64,000 nt of DNA, taken from contig CAZCHE010000008.1 in NCBI GenBank assembly GCA_964498395.1, positions 1 through 64,000 on the forward strand, written 5' to 3'. The notes under the pieces were generated by a model. It ran no database searches, had not been told where the DNA came from, and was given only the letters and a program-made list of their open reading frames with translations. Source of the DNA: Parapedobacter sp964498395 (GTDB lineage: Bacteria > Bacteroidota > Bacteroidia > Sphingobacteriales > Sphingobacteriaceae). Each line of letters starts with the position of its first letter. Position 1 is the first letter of the stretch. Positions 35,066 through 42,338 of the stretch are shown piece by piece. Position numbers and translations under genes: made by a program.

Positions 35066-36175
35066 ATGGCTTACGATAGAACAAAACCTTTTAATGAGTT
35101 ACCTCTGCTGCCTCCAAAGGGCATAACCGATGACGTGGATATATTAAAGAAATTGGTCCGTTCATCCCGGGCCTTGGCCGGAGCAAACAGCAATGTGCAG
35201 CGATTGCCCAATCCATATATGCTGATTAATACGATTTCACTTCAGGAAGCAAAGGCGTCATCAGCAATAGAGAACATATTCACAACGGAAGACGAGCTCT
35301 ACAAAGCCGTCTCGGACACGGTACAGGAGGAAAGCGCAAACCCTGCCACAAAGGAGGTGCTACGGTACCGCGAAGCACTATGGGAGGGTTACAGACGTAT
35401 CAAGGAAAAAGATAGCATTGACTTGGAAAGCATCATCGCCATTTTCAGGCAGATTAAAAATACGTCAAGCAGCTTAAGGGCACCCCATTCGTTGACCGTG
35501 ATTCAACGGGGGCAAAGTGAATTTAGGCCAGGAGAGGTCATCTATACCCCACCAAGAGGGCAAGGCGTCATCGAGCGGTTAATGGATAACCTGCTGGACT
35601 ACCTGAACGATGATGTACGGTTTGATACCGATCCGTTACTTAAAATGTGCATAGCCCATTACCAGTTTGAAGCGATACACCCTTTCCCGGATGGCAATGG
35701 CCGCACCGGGCGCATCATCAATCTATTGTATCTGGTTAACAAGGGGCTCCTTGACCAGCCAATCTTATACCTCTCCAAATATATTATTGTCCACAAAGAC
35801 GATTACTATTATAATCTGGGCATTGTCACCCAGCGGGGAACGTGGAAGCCGTGGATACTTTACATGCTGGACGCCGTGGAAAAGACAGCTGCGTTGACTA
35901 ACCAACTCATCAGCAACATACTTAGCCAAATGGAGTCCACGTTGGAACATGCACGGTCAACGATCAAATGGTATAACAAGGAAGTGAATGAGCTGTTGTT
36001 CAGCCAGCCCTACATCAAACCAAAACTGATTGGTGACACGTTACAAATATCCTCCAGAACAACCTTAACCAAGTATTTTGGAGAATTGGTAAATGCCGGA
36101 ATACTTACACCGATCAAAGATGGACGGGAAGTGTTTTACGTCAATGAGGATTTGATTCGGATATTGGAGGGATAA
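35066..36175 (+). CDS. Fic family protein (AMPylase-type, class II)
   Basis: The Fic core motif is IHPFPDGNGRTGRIINLLYL (HPFxDGNGRxxR) at ~208-227, with the flap region upstream (GQSEFRPGEVIYTPP). An N-terminal Fic_N helix carries SSAIEN, which fits the (S/T)xxxE(G/N) inhibitory motif; its Glu blocks productive ATP binding until released. A C-terminal winged-helix-like part (ISSRTTLTKYFGELVNAGILTPIKDGREVFYVNEDLI) resembles a transcription-factor HTH, as in many solo Fic proteins. Length 369. It likely transfers AMP to a protein target, unknown. No antitoxin gene is adjacent; remnants follow downstream. Confidence 0.94.
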   Translation: MAYDRTKPFNELPLLPPKGITDDVDILKKLVRSSRALAGANSNVQRLPNPYMLINTISLQEAKASSAIENIFTTEDELYKAVSDTVQEESANPATKEVLRYREALWEGYRRIKEKDSIDLESIIAIFRQIKNTSSSLRAPHSLTVIQRGQSEFRPGEVIYTPPRGQGVIERLMDNLLDYLNDDVRFDTDPLLKMCIAHYQFEAIHPFPDGNGRTGRIINLLYLVNKGLLDQPILYLSKYIIVHKDDYYYNLGIVTQRGTWKPWILYMLDAVEKTAALTNQLISNILSQMESTLEHARSTIKWYNKEVNELLFSQPYIKPKLIGDTLQISSRTTLTKYFGELVNAGILTPIKDGREVFYVNEDLIRILEG

Positions 36176-36201
36176 CTTTCTTTTAAGATAAACTCTCACA
36201 G

Positions 36202-36253
36202 ACCTTAAGGGAATCGAACCCAAACCTACGTTTAAAAGCAATACTCTTAAGGT
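36202..36253 (-). pseudogene. Degraded tRNA-like remnant (tRNA-Lys-like 3' part)
   Basis: On the minus strand a T-arm-like GGGTTCGATTCCC and an upstream CTTTTAA resembling a Lys(UUU) anticodon loop are enclosed by paired ends ACCTTAAG/CTTAAGGT (36202-36209 with 36246-36253). There is no D-arm and the anticodon stem does not pair, so it cannot be a working tRNA. It may be an old integration scar just after the Fic gene. Confidence 0.35.
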
Positions 36254-36274
36254 GTTAGCATTTCAAGTATTTTG

Positions 36275-36518
36275 TTAACCCTCGTCATAATAATACTCCT
36301 TTAAAATATTCAATAACGGCTCCTCATCCAAATAAACAAACTTTGAGCCATCCAGCATTCCATATTTTCTAATGTAATGTTCTTTCAACAATGTTTTTGG
36401 AATCAAAGACACAAGCGGTACGGGTGTATATTTCCTAAAGGCTTCCCGGCACGGCAAACCCTTGCAGGCGCCGAATGCCCTGCCTCAGGCGGTCTATTAG
36501 CTCACGTTTGCTGTCCAT
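36275..36518 (-). pseudogene. Remnant: ImuA-like N-terminus joined to an unrelated open stretch
   Basis: From ATG at 36518 the minus strand reads MDSKRELIDRLRQGIRRLQG then FAVPGSL and stops. The opening resembles the start of ImuA-type proteins (partners of error-prone polymerase) in this phylum, with the rest missing. An overlapping frame (36457-36275) encodes 60 residues containing TPVPLVSLIPKTLLKEHYI and LDEEPLLNILKEYYYDEG that I do not recognise. The mix suggests a deletion junction between two former genes. Confidence 0.35.
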
Positions 36519-36660
36519 CGTCACCACTTTTTTTCAAATTGGAATAGCAAATGTAACACTAATATAATTAGTAAACAACTATTTTATTTGTATCCCTTTT
36601 CACGATGATTGGTCGTAAAATAAACTTTCAGGTTATTGAAACTATGGTTTAAAATAGCAC

Positions 36661-36861
36661 TTAAGCAATCTTGCGCCGTAAAATGGCTTCCAGCTCTTCC
36701 AAGGGAATACCCCAATAGTCGGCATATTCACGTAGCGTGACCAGGTGATGTTTTTCCTTTTTCAGTGCGGCTTTCATGGTGCGCATGTCGCGCTGACATT
36801 GGGTGAGGCATTTGCCAGTTAGCTGTTGCATGAGTGCGGTACTTACAAAGATGGTTTTCAT
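36661..36861 (-). CDS. Small protein of unknown function
   Basis: 66 residues: MKTIFVSTALMQQLTGKCLT then QCQRDMRTMKAALKKEKHHL and VTLREYADYWGIPLEELEAILRRKIA. The C-terminal half reads like a helix-turn-helix (VTLREYADYWGIPLEELEAIL), so a DNA-binding role is possible. I have the impression of similar short proteins in related genomes but cannot name a family. It is divergent from the DUF5675 cassette. The intergenic region between them carries three phased GTACTTT repeats, which it might bind. Reality of the gene is likely but not certain. Confidence 0.55.
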   Translation of the reverse strand: MKTIFVSTALMQQLTGKCLTQCQRDMRTMKAALKKEKHHLVTLREYADYWGIPLEELEAILRRKIA

Positions 36862-36959
36862 AGATTATATAGGGTTTTAGTATCTGTTATGCAATCCAAA
36901 AGCCTATCTAGCGCTTATCCAAAGCAGGGTCGACGTAGTGGGTAAGTACAATTACCATA

Positions 36960-36988
36960 GTACTTTGTTCGTACTTTCTTAGTACTTT
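36960..36988. repeat. Three GTACTTT repeats at exact 11-bp period
   Basis: GTACTTT begins at 36960, 36971 and 36982, one helical turn apart. The array lies in the 395-base gap between the small HTH-like gene and the DUF5675 cassette, so a phased protein-binding site is a reasonable reading. Confidence 0.55.
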
Positions 36989-37256
36989 ATAGGTGTTTAT
37001 TATGTGCATGATACCTACTTACCTCCTACACATTCACTGCAGCACACATCCTTATCCCATGCATTGGATATAACCCAAAAATAATTTGCAACCCCCCGAA
37101 GGCCAATGGCCAAATAGTGCAGTAAATGTACAAAAGCGGACATAAACGGATAAGGACAAACAAAAGCATACACTAATAGACATCCGCATACAAAACGGAG
37201 AGCCATCCTTGCTGGATGCCCTAGCTTCGCAGTGTTGTAATCAAAAACCATATATC

Positions 37257-38012
37257 ATGGCACAACAGGAAAGTTTCATTAAATTAAAAGGGAAGATTGG
37301 TGATCTGACCTTTTACAAAACGCGAAATGGCTACCAAGTAAGGGAAGCCAAAGGATTGGACCCCCAACGCGTGCTGACCGACCCTCGGTTTCAGCGCACA
37401 CGGGAAAACGGTGCGGAGTTTGGCCGTGCGGCACAGGCCAGTAAGTTGCTGCGCGATGCTATTCGGCCACTCGTGCTCATGGACGCCGATGCAAAAATGC
37501 CCAATAGGCTCTCCAGTCGCATGATGCGGGTCATCAAGGCCGATGCGGTAAATGACCGTGGAGAGCGGAAGGTGCTGGGCGAAAACATCGGGCTGCTCCA
37601 GGGCTTCAATTTTAACGGAGCCGCCCAATTGGTCAACACGTTGTTCGTGATCCCCATGGCCAGTATTGACCGTGCTGCTGGGGTGTTGCAGGTACAGGTG
37701 CCCGCTTTTGACCCCAAGGTGGCATTGGCAAACCCGCCAAGCACCACGCATTTCCAGTTTCATGCAGCCGGTCTGGCCATCGATTTCGATGCCGGTAGCC
37801 ACGAGTTGGTGGTGGCTGAGGGAGCCGTGATGCCCATCGATGCGCCAGCGGAAGCCACCGTGCTTGACATCACCTTGCCGGAGGCGACCACAGCACCCCT
37901 TTTCCTCGTCTTCGGTATTGACTTTTTGCAGGAGGTCAAAAACGGGAAGGTCTTTCCGTTGCAAAACGGATTGTTCAACGTGTTGATGATCATGGAGGTC
38001 AACGGCGAATGA
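37257..38012 (+). CDS. Bacteroidota-specific protein of unknown function, first gene of the DUF5675 cassette
   Basis: The start at 37257 gives MAQQESFIKLKGKIGDLTFY then KTRNGYQVREAKGL and RFQRTRENGAEFGRAAQASKLLRDAIRPLV, an N-terminus I have seen repeatedly in Bacteroidota proteins of unknown role. It has no signal peptide or membrane helix. The C-terminal half is beta-rich with the conserved-looking PLFLVFGIDFLQEVKNGKVF and LQNGLFNVLMIMEV. 251 residues. Its stop overlaps the next start (ATGA), so it is coupled to the DUF5675 gene. A phage- or secretion-like structural role is inference only. Confidence 0.8.
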   Translation: MAQQESFIKLKGKIGDLTFYKTRNGYQVREAKGLDPQRVLTDPRFQRTRENGAEFGRAAQASKLLRDAIRPLVLMDADAKMPNRLSSRMMRVIKADAVNDRGERKVLGENIGLLQGFNFNGAAQLVNTLFVIPMASIDRAAGVLQVQVPAFDPKVALANPPSTTHFQFHAAGLAIDFDAGSHELVVAEGAVMPIDAPAEATVLDITLPEATTAPLFLVFGIDFLQEVKNGKVFPLQNGLFNVLMIMEVNGE

Positions 38013-38428
38013 TGACGCTTCGGCTGCTCAGGACTTACCATCCTGAGGGCACAAATGGGTTGCTCTGCTTGCAGGGCAACCCCATTTGTGGCACCATCGA
38101 ACTCCCTTGGCGCAATAACCGCCGTATGGTGAGCTGCATTCCCGAAGGGCGGTACCGCTTGGTAAAAGCGCGGTATAACCGCCATGGCGAGCAACTGGGG
38201 GTACTCAATGTTGCAAACCGGGAAAATATCCTGATCCATCCCGGCAACTCCGCTCAGGACGACCTGCAAGGTTGTATTGCACCGGTGACGAAGCACACCG
38301 GCCCCGGCCTAGGCATCCACAGCCGCATTGCGCTTGAACGCCTCAAAGCGGAGGTATACCCAGCGCTTGAAGCAGGAGAAGAAGTGTGGTTGGCTGTTTT
38401 AGAGGGGTCGGTGATCAGTGGTCGGTGA
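38009..38428 (+). CDS. DUF5675 protein, L,D-transpeptidase-like fold suspected
   Basis: 139 residues with PEGRYRLVKARYNRHGEQLG and ENILIHPGNSAQDDLQGCIA, the DUF5675 core. The His...Gly-Cys pattern (IHPGN then QGCI) is reminiscent of the YkuD active site (His and Cys), so a peptidoglycan-acting enzyme is possible; this is my inference from motif shape. No signal peptide. Coupled to the upstream gene by ATGA overlap. Position before two small proteins, one a membrane peptide, recalls a phage lysis module. Confidence 0.8.
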   Translation: MMTLRLLRTYHPEGTNGLLCLQGNPICGTIELPWRNNRRMVSCIPEGRYRLVKARYNRHGEQLGVLNVANRENILIHPGNSAQDDLQGCIAPVTKHTGPGLGIHSRIALERLKAEVYPALEAGEEVWLAVLEGSVISGR

Positions 38429-38442
38429 TTAGTGAATGCAGG

Positions 38443-38688
38443 ATGAAAAAAGAACAAAACACGGTCGGGATCCCCACGAACGGGAGGTCGACACTTTACC
38501 GGAAAATCAAGGAAGGGCTAGCGCTTGCCGCCCAGGTCATCATCACCGCACCGGTGAAACTACCCGCCCAGGTGGTGAAGGGCGCGCGTTATCTCGCCTT
38601 GCTCATCGGTTTGTTGGACAGCTTGGAGAAGCAGGTAGAAAGACCCGCGGAACCGGATGAAGGAGGGGAGGGGGAGGATGCACCATAG
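38443..38688 (+). CDS. Small protein of unknown function in the DUF5675 cassette
   Basis: 81 residues from the ATG at 38443: a basic start (MKKEQNTVGIPTNGRSTLYR), then an amphipathic middle (LALAAQVIITAPVKLPAQVV) and a C-terminus rich in Glu, Gly and Pro. No family recognised. It follows DUF5675 by 14 bases and overlaps the next gene by 11 bases, which supports it being a true member of the cassette. Confidence 0.6.
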   Translation: MKKEQNTVGIPTNGRSTLYRKIKEGLALAAQVIITAPVKLPAQVVKGARYLALLIGLLDSLEKQVERPAEPDEGGEGEDAP

Positions 38689-38842
38689 GTTATTGGCGGG
38701 TACGGCTGGGGGAACGTTGCTTAGCACGCTGGCCCAACTCCAGGCCCACGATGTACTGCAGACCGTGGCACTCTCGGCTATCGGCGCAGTAGTCAGCTTC
38801 ATCGTTACGCTGATCCTGCAACGCTGGCTACGGCGTAAATAA
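38678..38842 (+). CDS. Small membrane protein (holin-like in size) closing the DUF5675 cassette
   Basis: 54 residues from ATG 38678: MHHRLLAGTAGGTLLSTLAQ, then VLQTVALSAIGAVVSFIVTLILQRWLRRK. Two hydrophobic segments (or one plus a glycine-rich one) end in a basic tail, the size and layout of small holins. An earlier in-frame ATG at 38657 is possible. It overlaps the preceding gene by 11 bases and is followed by a strong terminator, so the four genes 37257-38842 form one unit. The holin reading is inference. Confidence 0.6.
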   Translation: MHHRLLAGTAGGTLLSTLAQLQAHDVLQTVALSAIGAVVSFIVTLILQRWLRRK

Positions 38843-38852
38843 GGTCAGCATG

Positions 38853-38888
38853 AGGAGCCTGTCTGCCAATGGTAGACGGCTCCTTTTC
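38853..38888 (+). terminator. Intrinsic terminator after the DUF5675 cassette
   Basis: AGGAGCC (38853-38859) pairs with GGCTCCT (38878-38884), extended by inner GTCT/AGAC, and is followed by TTTT. It sits 10 bases after the last cassette gene. Confidence 0.85.
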
Positions 38889-38925
38889 TATTCGATGCCG
38901 TACAAATACCGCCGCTATCTAAAAA

Positions 38926-38945
38926 CAATGGCCATTTGGCCATTG
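38926..38945. repeat. Perfect palindrome CAATGGCCA-TT-TGGCCATTG
   Basis: Two 9-base arms with a 2-base loop, 50 bases before the next lipoprotein gene. The arm sequence CAATGGCCA also occurs at 37104-37112, upstream of the cassette, so the two may mark its edges, or the palindrome may be an operator. Confidence 0.4.
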
Positions 38946-38995
38946 CTAGCATGGATGGACACCAATAAATTTGGTTAAAACTAACAGTATAAATT

Positions 38996-39553
38996 ATGAA
39001 ACGCTACCTATCTTTTCTTACCGTGACGGTATGCAGCATACTGCTCATGGCCTGTGGAGGGCACAACGACCCGCACCTCCGTGTTAATCATGTTGATGAC
39101 CCGACCGTGCCTTATGAGAAAGCCCTGCAAATGGTGGCTAACTATGCCCCGCGTGCAGGCTATGTAGTCCGTGATGGTGATTCATTGCCCAATAGCCGCA
39201 CGGCATGGTTTTCGTTGGAACGCATGGAGGCGCTGGTGGCCAAATTGCGCAGCGAAGATGCCGATGGGCTGCGCATCTATTTTGCCGCCTATGACAGCAC
39301 GTATACGGCCGCTACGAATCATGTGCCGCCGCCCGAATATTGGGGGTACAATACCGTGCTGCTCGTCAGCACGCGCGACAGCGTGGCCGATGGCATACAT
39401 TACCACCGCGATTACTATGGTGGAGCAGCCGATGACCTCCACCGGGGGTTGGATGGTCTGATCACCACTGCTGCCATTGAAAACTTTGGCGGTATGTGTC
39501 CACCTCCGCCTGATTGCCACGATGAGGGCGCGACTCTTTTGCCTCGGCAATAG
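38996..39553 (+). CDS. Lipoprotein of unknown function
   Basis: MKRYLSFLTVTVCSILLMAC has a lipobox LLMAC at residues 16-20, giving a lipoprotein. The mature part includes VPYEKALQMVANYAPRAGYV, RTAWFSLERMEALVAKLRSEDADGLRIYFAAYDSTY and a C-terminal MCPPPPDCHDEG with two Cys. I recognise no family with confidence. It precedes, on the same strand, a seven-helix membrane protein and an overlapping two-component pair. It may be part of that signalling group, since the gap to the next gene is only 23 bases. Confidence 0.78.
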   Translation: MKRYLSFLTVTVCSILLMACGGHNDPHLRVNHVDDPTVPYEKALQMVANYAPRAGYVVRDGDSLPNSRTAWFSLERMEALVAKLRSEDADGLRIYFAAYDSTYTAATNHVPPPEYWGYNTVLLVSTRDSVADGIHYHRDYYGGAADDLHRGLDGLITTAAIENFGGMCPPPPDCHDEGATLLPRQ

Positions 39554-39576
39554 AAGCAGTCATATCGACACTCGCT

Positions 39577-40257
39577 ATGCTGTACGCATATATCAAGCTA
39601 TATACACTGGCTCAAGCGGCATGCTTGATCATCGCATGGTACAGCTTACGCCGTGTAAACGACCGAGCTTGGGCCTGGAACCGCTACTATTTAGCCATAG
39701 CACTGCTATTGGAACTGGCCGGCATCGGCTATACCCAGTGGGTGTACCATGTCTTACCGCAGGGTTGGCCATCGACAAACCACTGGATTTACAACATCCA
39801 ACTGCTCGTTATGGCTGCATTTGTGAGTTGGTTTTTCTTTGGTCGTATTCGTGTGCTAAAACTCGTTAGTAAGCATTGGATGTATGGCTGGTTTATTATC
39901 TTTGGCGCCGTCTACACCATGGATATCTGCATACATAATGGGATAAATAGGTTTTTTGTAAATGCATTCTTCTGTCTACAGATAGGTATATTGGTCGGTA
40001 GCTTGTACTATTGCTGGCTGCTCTTGCGGCAGCCGATACATAGGGGGTTAATGACCTACCCCGATTTCTGGTGGGTATTTGGCACGGCTTATTTCTTCTT
40101 TGGCATGACCGTCTACCACGCTTTTTTTGAGCGGCTATTGACGAATAATATGCCAGTATGGGGCATGGAAGTCTCAGTACTGATTATCAAGGGGCTGAAT
40201 TTGGTGTTTTATGGTTCGTGGAGTTATGCGTTTATGTTATGTCGTCACAAGAATTAG
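39577..40257 (+). CDS. Seven-helix integral membrane protein, possible sensor
   Basis: 226 residues, almost entirely hydrophobic helices: LYTLAQAACLIIAWYSL, YYLAIALLLELAGIGYTQWVY, LLVMAAFVSWFFFG, WFIIFGAVYTMDICI, LQIGILVGSLYYCWLLL, FWWVFGTAYFFFGMTVYHAFF and MEVSVLIIKGLNLVFYGSWSYAFML. No soluble domain. It overlaps the histidine kinase start by 19 bases, so the pair is translated together. This suggests it is the membrane sensing part missing from that kinase, which has just one helix. No named family recognised. Confidence 0.78.
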   Translation: MLYAYIKLYTLAQAACLIIAWYSLRRVNDRAWAWNRYYLAIALLLELAGIGYTQWVYHVLPQGWPSTNHWIYNIQLLVMAAFVSWFFFGRIRVLKLVSKHWMYGWFIIFGAVYTMDICIHNGINRFFVNAFFCLQIGILVGSLYYCWLLLRQPIHRGLMTYPDFWWVFGTAYFFFGMTVYHAFFERLLTNNMPVWGMEVSVLIIKGLNLVFYGSWSYAFMLCRHKN

Positions 40258-41117
40258 GCCCGATACTGATACAACTCACCCTTATCTTTATGCTGGCGCC
40301 CATCGCGGTAGTGATGGTGCTGGTGAAGAATGATCAAGACAAGCGCCGCCACGCGCGTGAGCAACAGCGGGTTCTTGAGCGGATTCGGCTGGAGCGCAGC
40401 CAAGCCCGGCTGGAAACAGAAGCCTATACCCGGCGGCAGTTAGCCGCAGACCTGCACGATGAGTTGGGCTTACATTTCAATCTCATTCTGCACGCTTTGC
40501 GTGAAGCCGCTAAAAAGATGACAGGCAAATCACAGCAGGACTTGTCTGCCGTTATTACCCAAAGCGAATATTTTTACCAACGCATGCGCGATTTGGTATA
40601 TCGCATTAAACGGCAGGATTTGTTACAAAACGGCCTATTGCCCGCCATGCATGACGTGGTGCGTGACGTAAAAAACCTGGGACGCTTTGCCCTGCACTTT
40701 GACCACCCGCAGTCCCTGCCCCCATTGGATGCCGACCAGAATCTTTTCCTGCTGTGTATGCTCCAAGAAGGGCTGAACAACGTTATTAAACATGCCCATG
40801 CCCAGTCGGTACAGGTGGCGCTGACGATGGAAGACCACTTGCTGACACTGCGTATCACCGATGATGGCAAAGGATTTGACACTTCCGTCGCGGCTACCGG
40901 CCATGGTCTCGATAACATCCGGCAGCGCAGTCAACTGCTGGGAGGCACCTTTACCATACACACCCCACCATCGGGTGGAAGCAAACTGATCATTAGCGTA
41001 CCCTTGGGTACGAATACTACACAGAATGAATCGCAACGAAAACCAACACCTTTACCAGCTTACCACAGCGGAAACCGTACGGGTGGCCTTGATAGACAAC
41101 CACCGGATAATGACTGA
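40239..41117 (+). CDS. Sensor histidine kinase (HisKA_3/NarL type)
   Basis: One membrane helix (LGPILIQLTLIFMLAPIAVVMVLV), a coiled coil, then the phosphoacceptor segment RRQLAADLHDELGLHFNLIL (His at ~73). The ATPase domain has LQEGLNNVIKHAHAQSVQVAL (N-box), ITDDGKGFD (G1) and GHGLDNIRQRSQLLGGTFTI (G2). It starts at 40239, inside the end of the membrane-protein gene. The conserved domain ends near 41010 (SKLIISVPLG), but the frame runs on another 35 residues, overlapping the response regulator by 92 bases. The stimulus is unknown. Confidence 0.92.
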   Translation: MSSQELGPILIQLTLIFMLAPIAVVMVLVKNDQDKRRHAREQQRVLERIRLERSQARLETEAYTRRQLAADLHDELGLHFNLILHALREAAKKMTGKSQQDLSAVITQSEYFYQRMRDLVYRIKRQDLLQNGLLPAMHDVVRDVKNLGRFALHFDHPQSLPPLDADQNLFLLCMLQEGLNNVIKHAHAQSVQVALTMEDHLLTLRITDDGKGFDTSVAATGHGLDNIRQRSQLLGGTFTIHTPPSGGSKLIISVPLGTNTTQNESQRKPTPLPAYHSGNRTGGLDRQPPDND

Positions 41118-41727
41118 TCTATTGAAGAAAGCACTTACAGAAAAACCACGTATAGAAGTTCTTTTTACCGCGACGAATGGCCTGCACATGCAAGAACAGC
41201 TAGTCACTCACGGCACGCTTGATGTGGCCGTGATGGATGTGCATATGCCCGAAATGGATGGCTATCTAAGTGTGGAGTGGCTACGTCAATACCATCCGCA
41301 GGTGAGGATACTGGTGCTAACGGCATTTGATGACCCTGATATGGTAGCACAGATGCAATTATACGAAGTAGAAGGATTTTTGTCCAAAGCAGATGGGCCT
41401 GATGAGCTTTACCGTGCTATCCTGCAAGTGGCAGACACGGGGCATTACCACAATGAGCGCTTAGGCAAACCGTCGCGCTTTGATCCGAAGATGGAAAACC
41501 TGCGAGGGCAGCTATTGCGGCTACGCGAGCGGAAGTACGAGTTTTTAAGGCTTATCTGTGAAGATATTGACCTTAACGTAGTAGCCAAGCGGATGGGTGT
41601 AGGTCGCTCTGCCGTGAAGCGCTATACCGAATTGCTGTATGAGCAATACGGGGTACATTCACGCTATGCACTGGTGCGGCGGTTGTTTGAAACGGGCATG
41701 CTCCCGCCGCGACCAGATGGCCATTGA
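41026..41727 (+). CDS. Response regulator, LuxR/NarL-like output
   Basis: The receiver domain spans ~18-140 with VRVALIDNHRIMTDLL, phosphoacceptor Asp in VAVMDVHMPEMDGYLSVEWL, LVLTAFDD and the Lys in EGFLSKADGP. The output segment (YEFLRLICEDIDLNVVAKRM, GVGRSAVKRYTELLYEQYGV) reads as a LuxR-like helix-turn-helix. The start at 41026 is needed to include the full first strand, which forces the unusual 92-base overlap with the kinase gene. 233 residues. It should be phosphorylated by that kinase. Confidence 0.92.
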   Translation: MNRNENQHLYQLTTAETVRVALIDNHRIMTDLLKKALTEKPRIEVLFTATNGLHMQEQLVTHGTLDVAVMDVHMPEMDGYLSVEWLRQYHPQVRILVLTAFDDPDMVAQMQLYEVEGFLSKADGPDELYRAILQVADTGHYHNERLGKPSRFDPKMENLRGQLLRLRERKYEFLRLICEDIDLNVVAKRMGVGRSAVKRYTELLYEQYGVHSRYALVRRLFETGMLPPRPDGH

Positions 41728-41746
41728 TGAGGTTTGATGGTGCGTA

Positions 41747-41754
41747 TAGTTTTG
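41747..41754 (+). promoter_or_regulatory. -7 box TAGTTTTG four bases before the Crp-type gene
   Basis: TAGTTTTG fits TAnnTTTG and lies 20-27 bases after the response-regulator stop. The ATG at 41759 follows after four bases, predicting a leaderless message. Confidence 0.4.
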
Positions 41755-41758
41755 TTAT

Positions 41759-42334
41759 ATGATCGCGCGCTTCCTTTCCTATTGGGCCAGGTATGCGACC
41801 CTGAGCGACCACCATCGGGAATGGCTGGAGGCATACGCTACGCCCTTGTCCACCATCCCCCAAGGGTGGCCGCTACATGATGAAGGAGCACGGACTGATT
41901 ACTTGTTCTTTGTACTGGAGGGGCTGTTGGCCGCTGTTTCATGGGATGAAGCAGGCCGCCGCCGCATCCACCTGCTCGCGCCACCCTTGCACAACCTGAT
42001 GGCCACACAGCATTTCTATACGGATAAGCGCGTGCCCTACCAGGTAGTAGCGCTACGACCCAGTGCCGTGGTTCGGCTGCCGGTAAAGGCGCTCAAACAA
42101 CTGCGGGATACAGACCCTGTAGCAGTCGAACTAGTGAGCGTGCTCCGCGAGAAGCAGCTGAAACAATACCTGCTGCACAATGCCCTGTTGCAAATCCAAC
42201 GTGAGGGTGATCGGTATCGCACCTTCGGCCGGTACTTCAAGGATTGGATGAACGTGCTCACCCTCCAAGAGCAAGCCGATTACCTCAATATGTCGCTCTC
42301 TTCGGTGAATCGAGCAAGGCGCGGGGATATTTGA
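41759..42334 (+). CDS. Crp/Fnr-family transcription regulator
   Basis: 191 residues. Residues ~20-115 form a cyclic-nucleotide-binding-like domain (WPLHDEGARTDYLFFVLEGLLAAVSWDEAGRRRIHLLAPP). The C-terminus has a short HTH (LQEQADYLNMSLSSVNRARRGDI). The typical cAMP phosphate-cassette residues are not evident, so the ligand is probably different or absent, as in many Bacteroidota members. It follows the two-component genes and may be a local regulator. Confidence 0.88.
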   Translation: MIARFLSYWARYATLSDHHREWLEAYATPLSTIPQGWPLHDEGARTDYLFFVLEGLLAAVSWDEAGRRRIHLLAPPLHNLMATQHFYTDKRVPYQVVALRPSAVVRLPVKALKQLRDTDPVAVELVSVLREKQLKQYLLHNALLQIQREGDRYRTFGRYFKDWMNVLTLQEQADYLNMSLSSVNRARRGDI

Positions 42335-42338
42335 TGTG

